Assembly (NCBI GenBank): GCA_013397455.1
Contig: VYZB01000292.1
Location: forward strand, 591,817-655,816
DNA from: Crotophaga sulcirostris
Taxonomy: Eukaryota; Chordata; Aves; Cuculiformes; Crotophagidae
DNA length: 64,000 nucleotides
Direction of reading: 5' to 3'
Numbering within the stretch: the stretch's first letter is position 1; every line of letters begins with the position of its first letter. The notes below the pieces were generated by a model, which saw only the letters and a list, made by a program, of their open reading frames with translations, searched no databases and was not told the origin of the DNA. Shown here piece after piece: positions 40,583-63,884 of the stretch. Made by a program: the position numbers and the translations under genes.

Positions 40583-40958
40583 TGTAAGAAGCCCCAGCAG
40601 GGGCTGGTGCCCACTTTATTGCTTGTAGCTTAGGCAGAGCCTTTGGATGGGAGCCTAAACGCAAGCCACAGGTAGGTCGATGCCTACCTGTGTCAGGTGT
40701 TGTACCTCTCCTGAGCCACTGAGGTGGATCTCTGGCTTGACATGGGACCTACTTCCCCTCTATGAACTTGTCTGCTGGTCTGGACCATTAACGGTCACCA
40801 CTTAATGGACTGTTTGCCCTTCTGGATCCAGTGGCCTTGCTGGTGAGGCCACCACCCCTGCCTGACTTGCAGATGCTCACTGCTCCCAGCTTACATTTTC
40901 TGGAACAGCAGCCTTTCCTATGTTTATTACTCTTCTAGTTGCTTAATCTTTTCTTACA
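40583..40958 (-). mobile_element. Candidate solo LTR (endogenous retrovirus remnant), 376 bp
   Basis: Seen: the element begins TGTAAGAA (40583-40590) and ends TTCTTACA (40951-40958), a perfect 8-bp terminal inverted repeat with the TG...CA ends of LTRs. It is a GC-rich island inside AT-rich intron. The flanking tetranucleotides are gagt (40579-40582) and gagc (40959-40962), compatible with an eroded 4-bp target duplication. On the minus strand an AATAAA lies at 40620-40615, 38 bases from the end, so I set the orientation as minus, the same sense as MED13L. Family knowledge: solo LTRs arise by recombination between the two LTRs of a provirus. No gag, pol or env sequence adjoins it. The short stretch after AATAAA is unusual for an LTR, and a non-autonomous DNA transposon with short inverted ends is the main alternative. 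I do not recognise the subfamily. Confidence 0.62.
40590..40852. other. Cluster of short inverted repeats inside the LTR-like element
   Basis: Perfect or near-perfect stems: agcccc/ggggct (40590-40605); gcttg+ttaggc paired with gcctaa+caagc (40621-40666); a perfect 10-bp stem cacaggtagg/cctacctgtg with a 6-nt loop (40667-40692); ccattaa/ttaatgg (40785-40808); gtggcc/ggccac (40831-40852). These could fold in RNA from either strand. LTR R/U5 regions often fold this way, so no separate RNA gene is called. Confidence 0.55.
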
Positions 40959-43900
40959 GAGCAAGAAAATAAAAAAAATCAAGGTGGATTAACCCTAAAT
41001 TATGCAGGTATTTTAAAGAGTGCATGAAAGGAAAAAAAATAACCCTTCTCTAAAGCAAACCCACTACTACAGTCACAATAATGCCTATCAAGGAAAAAAA
41101 TCTATTCCTTAAAATAAGGGATAAATTCAGTATAAAACTCCATCAGCTCGAGGTGGTGTCAATTAATCAAAAGAATTCACCTGTAAATTCTTCATATTCA
41201 TGTTTTCTTAAGTTGCAGCTCTTTCCTTACTTGCTGTTCCAATGTTGGCACAAAGGAAGCTTAAGCTGAATTTCATTCATTCTTAAAAAACAAATGTTAA
41301 CTGTAATTTAAAATAGTTGGGATTGTTTACTCCCCCTCGGTTCTGCACGCCAGTTCAAATACTGAGATAATGATCAAAGCAGCAGTGCTGCCAAAACGAG
41401 CACCTCAAACACCAGAGTGACAATCCATGGTACAGAGACACACTGACAGCACTGCTTTGTAACAGAGCACGAATAAAGTGCAATTAGCAAACATCAAGTA
41501 TTCCACATTCACATGCCTCCCCCCCATGTGTGCACCTTAATAAAATTAAATACTCATTTAATGTGAACAGGATTCTTATGAAGATGTTGAGCTGTTAATT
41601 GAATTTGAAGCACAAAAGATGCTCAGTATTCCACTCAAATTCTGGTTTCATATATATTAAGTATATATATGCTTTTATACATACACATAGTCTTCAGTTA
41701 TCCAAAGTAACACAAAAAGAGCAGTTAGTGGCCTTCTGGTTCCCCAAATGGGAGCATTTAAGCCATGAGCTAAAGGCTGCTACAATTCCTGAGAGGAAAG
41801 ATTTCACCCATCCCACAGTAAACACCATTGCCGATTAGAACACCTGAATTATAATGAAAGTTTTTTAAAGTTGAAAAATATTTTTATTTGCAGTATGGCC
41901 TCTGCAGAGAAGTCCTCTTAGAGTAGAGCCTACAGCTCCTGCAGTGCCACTCAGCATACACCACGTTATACGAGTTTTCCTCTCACAGAACCACAGCAGG
42001 TTGGCAGGCCCAGGGCAGAGGGCTCTGTTGGGAATTCCCTAGGAAGAGGGCAGCTACCAACCAATGGGAAGGTAAGTGTCCATGAAAAGAAAAAAAGAAA
42101 ACAAATGAACAACCCCAAATCTCATGCCCCATACAGACTGCTCCAACTCACATCTCCAGAGGAGTCAGAAACCTGGTTAAACATTTCCTTTTCTCACCCC
42201 CTGATGGCAAACTCCAACAAGAGGTTTGGAATAAGGCACAGGGCTTGCAGAAGCAGCAGGACAGCTACAAAGTCCAATTTACAGAAGGAAAATGTAACCA
42301 CAACACTTTTCTTGCACTTCGTTTTCAGAAAATCATGTATCATGAAACTTCCATAGAATTGATATCAAAGATCTGTCACCATAGCGAAAGCTATAATTTT
42401 AACACCTTTCCTCCACACCAGTAAATGCATTTGTGTGCATGCACTTACCTACAACACTCACTAAAATAGATACTTTCTGCCAAACCCTGCTCAACTACAA
42501 TGTAAATTAGCACAAAGCCTGTCCACCTGCATCAAACAGTAACAGCATGCCCAGTCCCTCCTGGGGATGCCTCTGTTAACCCTTTAGCTCTCCTCTAAAA
42601 AAAGTTTTTCTACCTATTTTAAATCTCCAATGTTAAATACCAAGCAAAAAAATGTTCTTGATATTGCAAAGCCTGTATACGGAAATTTGTTTGGCAGAAG
42701 TTTGTAGAAGTTCTACTGCTAAATGCTTTTTTCTCCTGAACTCATTAAGTGACAAGACTTTTGTTTGGGATTACAGCTAACCCTTAGCTATGGCATTGAC
42801 TGTCCCAGCCCTGACAAGGTATTTGGGCAGCACAGAGCAAGTTTTGCAAAGAAGAGATGAAGCTCTCACAGAAGAAGAATGCACACATGGACAACAAGAC
42901 AACTTTGGTTTATACTATTTACAAAGAAAACTCAGATTCAAACACTGTAACATCAGCTTTAAAATAAAAAGGCTTTCCACAGAGCAAATGTGTGTTTAAT
43001 AAAATAGCAGCAAACAGAATCCCTTTCCTATTTTGAAGCTTCTGTTTTATAATAACACAGGTTCACACAGAACATCTCTCAATATCATCTCTGAGATGCT
43101 CACAGAGGCACATATAGATACTGCAGATTCATTAAAATGTCACCTAATCACTCCCTCCGCAGCTCTAACGACTACGATTTCCCTCACCACAACCCCAACT
43201 TTGTACGTGGAAGCTCTGGCTGCTGCTCTGTTTTCCAAGGTTCAGGTGAACACCCTTCTGCCTGAAGTCATAGCTGCCCATTCTCCAGTGGGGAAGGCCC
43301 TGACTTGCAGAGGGCTGAGACTGCCCCAGTGCACAGAAACCAGCTCTACGATTCAAACAAAGCCAGGGCAGTTATGAGTAAACCACAGTGGCAATAAAAC
43401 CGTTAGCATAAGGGCGTACTTAAACATCAGAGATAGTACTTCTGCTTTTATAGGTAAGGGAGATTGAATGATAGACGAAAATAGCTGCTACTTCAACGCA
43501 TTTATAAAAGCCTTTCATGGATGGCAGGCAAGAAGACAGAAATTAGAAAACACCTTCAGCCAAGTAAAACTGTGCCCTGATTCACAGAAACTACAGTAAC
43601 CATCTGCTTTTTGGGGCCGCAGTATGTTTACAATACTAAGTCAGAATTACGATGTTCAGAGAAAGTGAACACTGAGAGGAAAAAAAAAGGATTATTTACA
43701 GCAGTTCCATAGTTCTCCTTTTACTTAGGTGTTCTATTTAAAAATTCTGGCTGCTTCAACAGCCCAGTGAAACTGGCTTTTGTGGACTGAACAAAAAAAG
43801 TAAATAGGAGAAAAACGCTGTGTTTTCCCCCGCAGCCAGAACACAATGCAAAGAACACGGGGTTTGAGCGAAGGCAGAGTCAGCTTATTATCGACTGCAC

Positions 43901-43982
43901 AGCTGCTCCTACCTGGCATGAAGCAAAGGGAAAAAATACTATGAGTCATCAAACAGTTCCTAAATCTGGAAAACTCTTACCC

Positions 43983-43995
43983 AAAAAAAAAAAAA
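43983..43995 (+). repeat. A13 homopolymer
   Basis: Thirteen A residues. No retrocopy body or target-site duplication was seen around it. Confidence 0.9.
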
Positions 43996-46911
43996 CTTCT
44001 ACGAAGAAGGGCCGAGCTGTAGAGAAAAATGCAATGTAGATACAGAGACCAGTATTTCAGAACTAACAGCTAAACTAACAGTTAAAAAGGAAGAAGGTTT
44101 TTTGTCAAAGCAACTACCAAATGTGTCATCTTCTTCAAACAACTTCTCTTCTTGTGGTTTGCTGGGGCAGAATGAGTGGAAAGATCTACTGTGTTCTTCT
44201 TATGTACCAAACACCGAAAGGGGGTGGGAGCTGTTTCTAACTGAATTCAGACCATCTTTATTCCTCTCTTATCATCAGTCCTTTCACAACGCACCTTCAC
44301 TACCACACACAGAACTCCAGAGGCAAAGCAGAATTCGGCAAACGCTCAAATTGTTTTATGTCCTACTCTCTTCCCAATTTTGCAGACACATGGCATACAA
44401 ATTGTTTATCCTTTGGCAGAACAGCACATCTACTTGGCAAAGCCCTTGTAGAATTTCTCATCTATTCTGGAAAACAGCAAAGAAGATTATCAATTATTAG
44501 TAGAAAAATAAGAGAATTTGTAGTTACAATATCCACATTTTTGCATCTTCACAGAACACATGCTTGAATTTTTTTTTCTCCTTCTTTAACTTTATAGCTT
44601 CCCTGGGCCATTTTGGGAGTCATTTCTTAGAGTCAGAGAATTATGGTTAGTACTGAAAATGTATTATGGTGGCCTCAAATTTGAAGATAGTTAAAGTAAA
44701 AAAAGATAGGAGCTGAAAAATTAAAGCCAGGTGTGATATTGGGAGTGTGGTGTGTGATGCTGGTTTCATGGCTTTATATTTTCTTTTGTTTTAACTAGTT
44801 GTCTGTCATAAGAGGTCACTAAATTCTAACACACCTATATAACCTCTGACAGACACGCGCCACTGCTGCCAACACATTCTCCTACTAAGACTCAGCAATC
44901 CAAAATTGTATTTCTTTCAGTTCTCCTAATAGATATTTTTATCCGAACTTCAAGCCTTGGAATCCAAACTATTTCTGAGGAGAATTACATCAGCTTTGAA
45001 ACCCAGTCCCATGCAGCACTTCCATTAGGAGCTGCATTACATCCCCAAAATGTGTTAGAAATAGCAGTGGAAAGTCCCCTTTATGCCCAAATCCCCTTTA
45101 AATTACTGCAAGCTTCAGCTAGTTTATACTCCCACACTTTCCTCTTAATAACAGTCACTAGAATTTTGCTTCGGGTTCATTTTCAAAGGAAGTCATTAGA
45201 TTTACAATTAACATTCCAAAGAATTTCTTGTTTAACATTCTCCCCTCGTTAATGATTTACCCAGTGACGATGCAAGTTCCGTTGTTTTACATGCGTATGA
45301 ATCTATGCAAGATAAGTGTGCATGGAAAAACAAGCAGGATCCATAGGCTCACAAAATTCAGCACACAAAGATAAAAAGGAATATTATCAAGGAAGGCTGT
45401 CAAGTTTCCAACTTCTTTTCAAACTGGCCTTGTATTTCCAAATCTTACATTTCCAATCAAAATTTGTTCAACTCATAGTAAGTTTCCTTTTGATACTTTC
45501 CTCTCTTGCTGTCTGGACAGATTATCAGCAAGAAAGCAGTCCCTTCTTTCCCTACTCAGGAAAGGTTTGGCTGCACAGCATGGCGCCACAGCAGAATTCC
45601 CAGAACAGACAGCAGGAGGCTAATGCTTAAAGAAGAATCACCACCACAACAAGAAAACAAGCAAACAAGGAAAAGAAAGAGAAAACTCAATCACATACAC
45701 CATTAGCAAGCACTGCAGAAGACACCATCAGATTGCTAAAAATCATTATTTACGCTCAATTGCCGTATAATTCTTACTTCATCTCTGCTGCATTTCACAA
45801 TGTTTTCTTAGTAGGTTTAATCAAATTTTCCAGAATCTCATTAGATACTTAAATAATGACATGCACACCTAATTTGTTAAAAAGAAACATACTGGATTAG
45901 GGTTTGCTTTGGCTCATTTGTTAAGTATTAAGTAATTAGAAGTTCCTTGTTAAAAAGGGGATAAACAGGTCGCTCATTTATGATCTAAACTCAAATGTAC
46001 CCTCCTCCTGTTTTACTCACCACCACGGTTCTCCTCAGTGGCCATCAGATGATGGGTACCAAATGGACTCGTCGTTACACTGGGCAATGGCATGGACATA
46101 AGCAGCTCCTCCTCTCCCACCGACTGAAGAGAACCTGTCCCCATTGCTCATCCCCTGCACAGCTTTGACGAGCACCAGGTTCATCCTTAAAGATCAGACA
46201 AGGGCTAAAGGCACCTACTTACATCACCTCCACCCCTCCATCGAACTTCCAAGCTTGGTTTAAGATAAACACAGTAAAACAAAAGCCAAGAGAGGGTAAA
46301 TATATGACATATTCCTGATAAATTACAAAACAGACCTAAATTTCATGGAAGATGAAGAACAAGAATAAAATCTGAAGAACTGGCATGCTGGGAGCAGCAA
46401 CAACATCAGCTTCCCACACCTCTCATCCACTTCTTCAAGACTGGAAGAGCCAACTGTCATGTATGGAGACAAAGTGGCTGCTACAGTCATGCAGCCATCA
46501 GTTCAAAATCCAATAGTGATACTGCACTTTCTTATTTACTCTGGAGTGCCCAAATCAACAGGGGATTCTGGTTAAGAAAGAATAGCAAGACTATTACAAA
46601 GAAACCACCAATTTAAGGAACTAAGCTTTCACAAACACACAAATAGCACCTAAAAAGGAAAAAATATACCTTATTTTGGCCTCTTACAATGCTTGAACTC
46701 TCCTTTCCTAGGAGCATCTGAGCTCATTTCACCTAGAAAATTCTCATGGATCGCAAAAATATAAAGGCGTTGGTGCTGCTCTTGGTCTCTCTTGCCTGAT
46801 TTTTGTGACACTACGATTTTTGCAGGTTGGGGTTTTTTGGTTTATACAGCTGAGGTATGATATCCTGCATTAGAAGCACTTTGAGACTTGTGATATGAGA
46901 ACAGTATATGG

Positions 46912-46957
46912 TGGACGTTCTCCAGACAGCTGAGACCTAAACGTCCATTACATGGAC
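46912..46957. repeat. Nested inverted repeats
   Basis: tggacgtt (46912-46919) pairs with aacgtcca (46940-46947) across a 20-nt loop. The right arm can instead pair with the next bases as gtccat/atggac (46943-46948 with 46952-46957), giving two mutually exclusive hairpins. It lies about 60 bp upstream of the CR1 copy at 47019. The function is unknown and it may be chance. Confidence 0.7.
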
Positions 46958-47018
46958 ATGCTTCTCTGCTGTTGCGAGGAACTGCGGTTGATTGCACAGG
47001 TAATTCCTTCACAATTCT

Positions 47019-47517
47019 TCTTTACTCAGTGCTAAGGAGACCACATGGGGAGTATTGCGTCCAGTTCTGAGCTGCCCAGTACAAGACACATACGGACAAA
47101 CTGGACCTGGTACAGCACAGGACTGTGGTGATGATTAAGCAATGGGGGTACCTGTTATACAGGAGAGGCCGAGAGAGTCCAGACTGTTTATCCCTGAGAA
47201 AAGGCAGCTCAGGGCACCTTTCCTTCTGTACAAATATCTGATGAGGAAGAGTAAAGAAGATAAAGCCAGACTTCTCACTATGATCCAGTGATGGGACAAG
47301 AGGTAACGAACACAAATGGAAATCAAAGAATAAATTTTTGCACTGGCAGGCTGACTGCACTCAGGCCCCCCCAGGCAGCTGTGGGGTTTCTGCACTCAGA
47401 GATAACAACAACCTGACAGGACATCTTCCTGGGCCACCTCTTCTACTGGACACTGACTTGAGCAGGAGGAGTGGACTAGAGGTCCCTTCCAACGTCAACT
47501 ACTGTATGATTCTATGG
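47019..47517 (+). mobile_element. CR1 LINE 3' fragment, plus orientation
   Basis: About 500 bp. It contains 'gcgtccagttctgagctgcc', 'cagtacaagacacatacgga', 'caggagaggccgagagagtc' and 'aggtcccttccaacgtcaac' and ends in the octamer tail 'tgtatgattctatgg'. These blocks are in normal CR1 order. It is 5'-truncated with no coding frame, and antisense to MED13L. Confidence 0.93.
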
Positions 47518-49337
47518 TAATTTTTCTTCTTTGTTAAAATAAAAGAGAAAAATGGGCATCAGATAAAGGATAATAAATCTTTTTGTTCCTGTTTTAATTA
47601 TTGAATAGCCAAGTCTCAGGGTGGTAGTTTTGAACATGTAACGTTCCAAGCATTTAAAATGCCATTCAGTGCACACCTTCAAGGCTTGCAAGCCAAATCT
47701 TTAGCATTATATTAGGTTCAAAAGATGGGTTGCTACATAAAAAGTCAATTTGAAAACATACCGAGACCCTTTAAGGTGAACAAGCACCTATCAGGCCTGT
47801 GCAGAGCATCCTAGACACCCTGCTGTTGAAGATGACATAAATCAAAAACTACTCCTATATTAACAAAGGTATGTAAATGCTTAATGCAGAATGGTAAGAA
47901 GTTTTTGGCCTTATTTTCCTTCTCCTAAAGATCCCAGAAGATAACCATTACATTAGGTCTAGCAAACACAAAAACGATTAAGTTAGGACATTTATAGCCC
48001 TACAAAAGAAAATTGTTAAAATAAGGATGCGCTTAAAGTGATAAACCTAATTAGACAATGGATATTTTAATTTTAGAGATAAATAAGTCAAATTAATGTT
48101 TTGTCCTTCTCTTCCAACACAATCAGAAATCCGCATAGAGCTCACAAAGTGTCATTCCTGACTGTAAGCTGGCTATCATAACACCATGTAGCCTGACCTC
48201 CACAATGGCAGTTTGTCCATTCTGCTCACTCTTACTATGTACTACACACACACACAAATAATTAAACAAAAGGGCTGCTTCAACTCTTCCATCTGAGTTC
48301 AGAGAATGCCAGAGAAAAAAAGATACTAAAGGGCCAGGAAAGGTGGCAAGACCTAGGCTTCTAAACACACAAATCACATTTTCTCATAACAAGGCCACTT
48401 GATTCTGATAACTCGATACACCCCAGATTGTTCACAAAGTGGTGGCTTGAGACATGTTCCCAGCAGTGAGTATTAAAAAGCGACACAGAAAGTAAGTCTA
48501 CAAACCCAACATTTCCAGGTAGCACTCTAGAGAACGTTTTGACAGAGTTTAAGCTTTGGTAGGTTTATAAACTCATCTGCTTTATACTTCCTGACAGTGT
48601 TTACTGTAGTTGCTGTTTTCCATTGCAGTTGCAGCTCCTGTTACTTGTAACACGACAAGAGCCACTAAAGTCTCAGTAAAAGCCTGAAAGCAAACAAGAC
48701 AGAGCTGAGAGAAAGAACATCACTAATTCAGAAACCAGGAGACACCTGTACAAATACTCTTGAAAAAAACCAAAACAAAACCCAAAACTTTTTCACATAA
48801 AAAACAATGTCCCAAACCCACATAAACTCAACTGAAACAGTCCAGATAAATAAACCAATCCTTTTATTATGCAATAGAAGTGCGATTAAAGACCTTTGTT
48901 TTTGACAGTGATTCTCCCTAAGACAACATGCACCAAAAGAAAAATATTTAATATTACTCAAAAGCAGCAGTGGCTGTTTAATGCTGTGCTGTGGGACCCA
49001 CAGCTCTGTTAACCAGCCAATGTTTACAACAAAAACGTGCTTTTTCTATCAGCCTGTTTGTGCTAACTCTGCAACATTTACAGTTCAGTACACTCTGTAC
49101 CCATGGTACTTGCCAGAAACTCAGTCCTCCAAAAGCTTTTTTCTATTTGTTAACTATTTCTTTCAAAATAAAAGAACTAATCACAGTATTTGGAAATTAT
49201 CTTTACAAATATTTAACAAGAAATTGTTTTGCTTAGCAAAAATACAAGGGAAAACTGATGTAAATATGAGCAAGAGAATTTAAGCTATACAAATCATATA
49301 ATCTGATGTTTTAGTTTTAATCCAGAACAGCACGAAG
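47518..49337. other. Intronic sequence with a short CA repeat
   Basis: About 1.8 kb, AT-rich. (AC)6 lies at about 48244-48256. No exon or transposon was recognised. Confidence 0.55.
48244..48256 (+). repeat. Short CA microsatellite
   Basis: About six CA units, uninterrupted, at the lower limit of a useful microsatellite. Confidence 0.85.
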
Positions 49338-49360
49338 CCAACCATTACCACATTACTTAC

Positions 49361-49560
49361 AAGACTGATCCAAGAGAAATCCAAGAGTCAGGAAAAAAGG
49401 CTTCTTGTCTTTTCCCAGCTCTGTTTCAGCCAACCATTTAACATCCAAAAACCTCCTTGCAAGACTGATCCAAGAGAAACCCAAGAGTCAGGAGTAAAGT
49501 CTTCTTGTCTTTCCCCAGCTCTGTTTCAACCAACCAGTTAACATCCAAAATCCTCCTTAC
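49361..49560 (+). repeat. Tandem duplication of a 100-bp unit, two copies plus a partial
   Basis: Copy 1 is 49361-49460 and copy 2 is 49461-49560. Both start aagactgatccaagagaa and end with a cctcctt(g/a)c block. By direct comparison they differ at 9 of 100 positions without indels. Just before copy 1, 'aagccaaccattaccacatt' (about 49336-49355) resembles the end of the unit, suggesting a decayed third copy. The unit has no open frame of note and is not a recognised transposon. Confidence 0.95.
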
Positions 49561-52500
49561 ATTTTAATTCAGTATTGGTGGCCATTTTTTAATATTTAAT
49601 ATATATTAACGAGTTGTTAAAATATTTAGTAGTATTAAAAGGGTAGCTGATCATACAGTTAACAAAAGGGCCAGAACCCAGTGCAGGGAGTGCAGGACCT
49701 CTGCCCTCAACTGCTTTGATCTGTTGAACCACTTTTATTTCACTGAACTACTAACACATATCTCTGAAAAACTTCATCCACTCTCACAGAAACCTGATAA
49801 CATAACTTCTGCTTAAGATGACCCTGCCCTGGCACCTCTCATGTCTCACCCTCCTAACTCGGACACCGCAGTCATTCTTTGCAAAGCTCCCACTAAATAA
49901 ACCATCACACAAACACCTAGACATTTTCACAGCACACACATTTCTGAAACTCCCTTTATACAGTGTTATCAGCTGCAACACTAAACAGAAACTACAACCA
50001 AAGTTATGGTAGATGGCACAAAGCCTGTTAAACCCAGAGTTTCTTTACGTTTTTATTTGGTTACAAAGTCTTACATTTCTGACATGTGATAGGGATTTAT
50101 GCTGCAAATGCTCAGCATCTTACAGTGGCAAAAAGACAACTTTCAGTGCTTCTCTACATATTGACAGCAACCACAGCAAATAAAACTTGTCTTTGTAGAC
50201 TAAAGGCACTCTGTATTCTTTTCTAATGTATTTATACAAAATACCTTAACTCCTTCAATTTTCTTCAAGTTCTATATATTCAAAGGCTTTTTAAGTTACA
50301 GTTCATGAGATTTCAGGGTTGCATTTACTTTTTTTTTTCTTTTTCAATTTTAAATTTATAATCTCACCCCAGCTGTGGCATCTAAAGCCCACAGCAGGAT
50401 ATCTTCCTCGAACTTTACTTTGTAGAGGTCTTTGTGTTGTCATCCAACATTCTTAATCACATGGGGATTAGCACGAAGGCTCAGCTGGGAGCAGTGTGAG
50501 CAACAACAAGGGATGCTGGATATCTGCTATTTTTAACCAACAGCTCTATTTTCCCAATTTGCCCTGCTACCAAAGCACAGAAAGACAAAGTGATGCGATA
50601 AGCCAGCAAGCTTTAACTTTCATCTGTCATTTGCATTACCTATTTGTTTATCATAGCACCTAAAAGCAATCACAGACCAGAATTCACTCCTTCCCCAGTC
50701 TCACATCCTGTATAACCTCACATGGTAAAGCATAAAGGAATCTTAGACTGGGTGGCTGGAGGAAAATGCTGAACACACAACCAGGCACCTTGGCTAGGCT
50801 AAGGTACCTCAGGGTTCCTGCTTAACAGCCAACTCAGCAGCTAAAACTCCCAAAGCAGGAGGAACCCCAGGCATCTCCTGGTCTTCCAGCAATCCATGGA
50901 ATAGGTTACAAACCACTCTATGTAAGCCAGGTGAGGTCTAGTATAAAGATAAGACAGACTGAACACACAGGTAGAGCTCATCCATTCCATTAGGAAACCA
51001 GGGTACCAACTAACTCCTCTGGTAAAACAAGCCAGTTTATTTTCCTCCGTAGATCACAAAAATCACATGTCAGGAATGCTGTCCACTTCTAGCCCAGGTA
51101 ACTCCACATTACTGTTCTTACACCAGACTGCTTAACATGCACCATGCTGATACAGACACTCACAGAATGCCTTTTGAGGAACTGTGCAGAGAACAACAAC
51201 AACCATTTTTAGGATACAGTCATTCATTATTCAAACAGAAGCCTAATTTAAATGGCTACGTGTGATTAAGTAGTCATGATTCCCCAAATCTCAAACTGTG
51301 TTGTCAAGGTAAGCTGCAAACTCCAGAACAGAATCAATGGATCTGCTGACAACATTCCTTCAAGCTAGAAGAGGCATGAAAAACTATAGCTCTGGCACCT
51401 ACAGGCTAACATCAATGCCAAATAATGAGACAGCATAACACTACAGAAATCATCTTGCATGAAGATCACTTAAAAATGAATTAAGTCACTAGTAGTTATC
51501 AGACTGAACACAAAAACCTTTACTTCTCCAGAACAACATTCATACTAAACAAAAAGCAGGAAGCAAACATAACCACTCAATGGAAGTGATTACATAAACT
51601 CTCAAAACAAGACTTAATTTGAATTAACAGTAAAGATAAAATCGAATGTATAGACACGCTATGCAGAAACTATACAGTTATACAAAGAATGAAGTAGGTT
51701 GATGACATCACATTTGAAACATCTGACAATTTCTTCAAACACAAATGCTACCCTTTTCTCATGACGATACATGACCAGTAATTAATATTGGAAAAATCAG
51801 ACAGATATCAAGCTACAAAAAACTACTGAAATTTTTAACCATTGCAGGACAGAGGCAGAGATTTTGTAAAGCAGCAGCAAAATTTGTATTTGAAATGACC
51901 ACTGATAGAACCAGAGTATAAGCATCAAAACCAAATATGATTAATTGCAATGAAGAGTCCTTCCACCACTGGGGAGAGGAGCTGAAGAGTCACTCACAAC
52001 ACCACTTCAGGTCACGGATGAGTATTTCTGCTTTAAAATGCTACGGCTTTTTTCTCTTTAAATGCTGTACTGTAGGCTGAGATCCACATTCCCAAGGGGA
52101 GACTCTCAGCCCATTACTTACACAAACTACTTCTCTAATCTTACTCACCTCAGTAGGTCATCTAAATATATGCACCAAGATTTAAAAACTGCAGTGCAAT
52201 CAAAGAACTTTTTCTAGAACAGAAGAGCCGACAATTTATAGGCTATTCAGTTTTGCATGCTTTTATCGGGCTAGTTAGTTGAAAGAAAATGCACACATAA
52301 TTACTTAATCCCATTAAAACAAAGACAAATGACAGTACAAAACTACAGAGCTCAGCAGTTTGAGCAATGAAAGATTCTGAACCAACATAATAATGAATCA
52401 CGCAGCCTTATCAGCGTGCAGCTCCTTCCACAGCCCTCTTATTTCAGCTACATCAGCAGCCTGTTCCTTGTGTGCACCATTCAGCTACAGAAAATGCTAT

Positions 52501-52738
52501 CTTTAATAATGAATAGCTCCCATAGATTTTGCAATGTATGAGTAATCCGAGGTCTCAACTTTTTAAGTGAAGTGATTACATGTCAATTAAACTAAGCAAT
52601 TAAATTCAGATGAGAATACTAAAAGTCAGTTGCTTCTTCTGATATTTCGGGAGGGTGGGGAACACACACAGGAGGCACACAGAGGCAGCAAGCAGTAATG
52701 TCCTAGATTTTACTTGCTCAAAACAGCAGGTTTGGCCA
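49561..52738. other. Intronic sequence, nothing recognised
   Basis: About 3.2 kb of AT-rich unique-looking DNA. A short T-run lies at about 50330-50345. No exon, repeat family or RNA gene was seen. Confidence 0.55.
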
Positions 52739-52895
52739 GGGTTTTTTTGGTTTTGAGGTTTTTTTGCTTGGTTGGGTTTTTTTGTTTTGTTTGGGGGGGT
52801 TTTGTGTGTTTTTTTTTGTGGTGTTTTTTTTTGTTTTTTTTTGTTTTGGTAGTTTTGTTTTGGTTGGTGGGTTGGTTTTTGTTTTGGTTTGTTTT
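52739..52895 (+). repeat. Strand-asymmetric T/G low-complexity tract
   Basis: 157 nt composed of T and G with only two A and one C. It includes a G7 run (52793-52799), (GT) steps and many tttttt-g units. On the MED13L sense strand it is an A/C tract. It is not a clean tandem repeat of one unit. The open frame over it (52714-52902) encodes only F/G/V/L/W-type low-complexity residues and is not a gene. Confidence 0.95.

Positions 52896-63884
<10,989 letters not shown>

Larger units (their letters stand above)
40959..47018. other. Intronic sequence, nothing firm recognised
   Basis: About 6 kb, AT-rich, with AT dinucleotide-like runs near 41650-41680, A13 at 43983-43995 and a nested inverted repeat at 46912-46957 (listed separately). 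A stretch at 41993-42040 weakly recalls an old CR1 end. No exon is visible. Confidence 0.5.

Noticed and set aside
41993..42040. Possible CR1 3' end ('cagaaccacagcaggttggcaggc')
   Set aside because: The match is too short and lacks the following conserved blocks.
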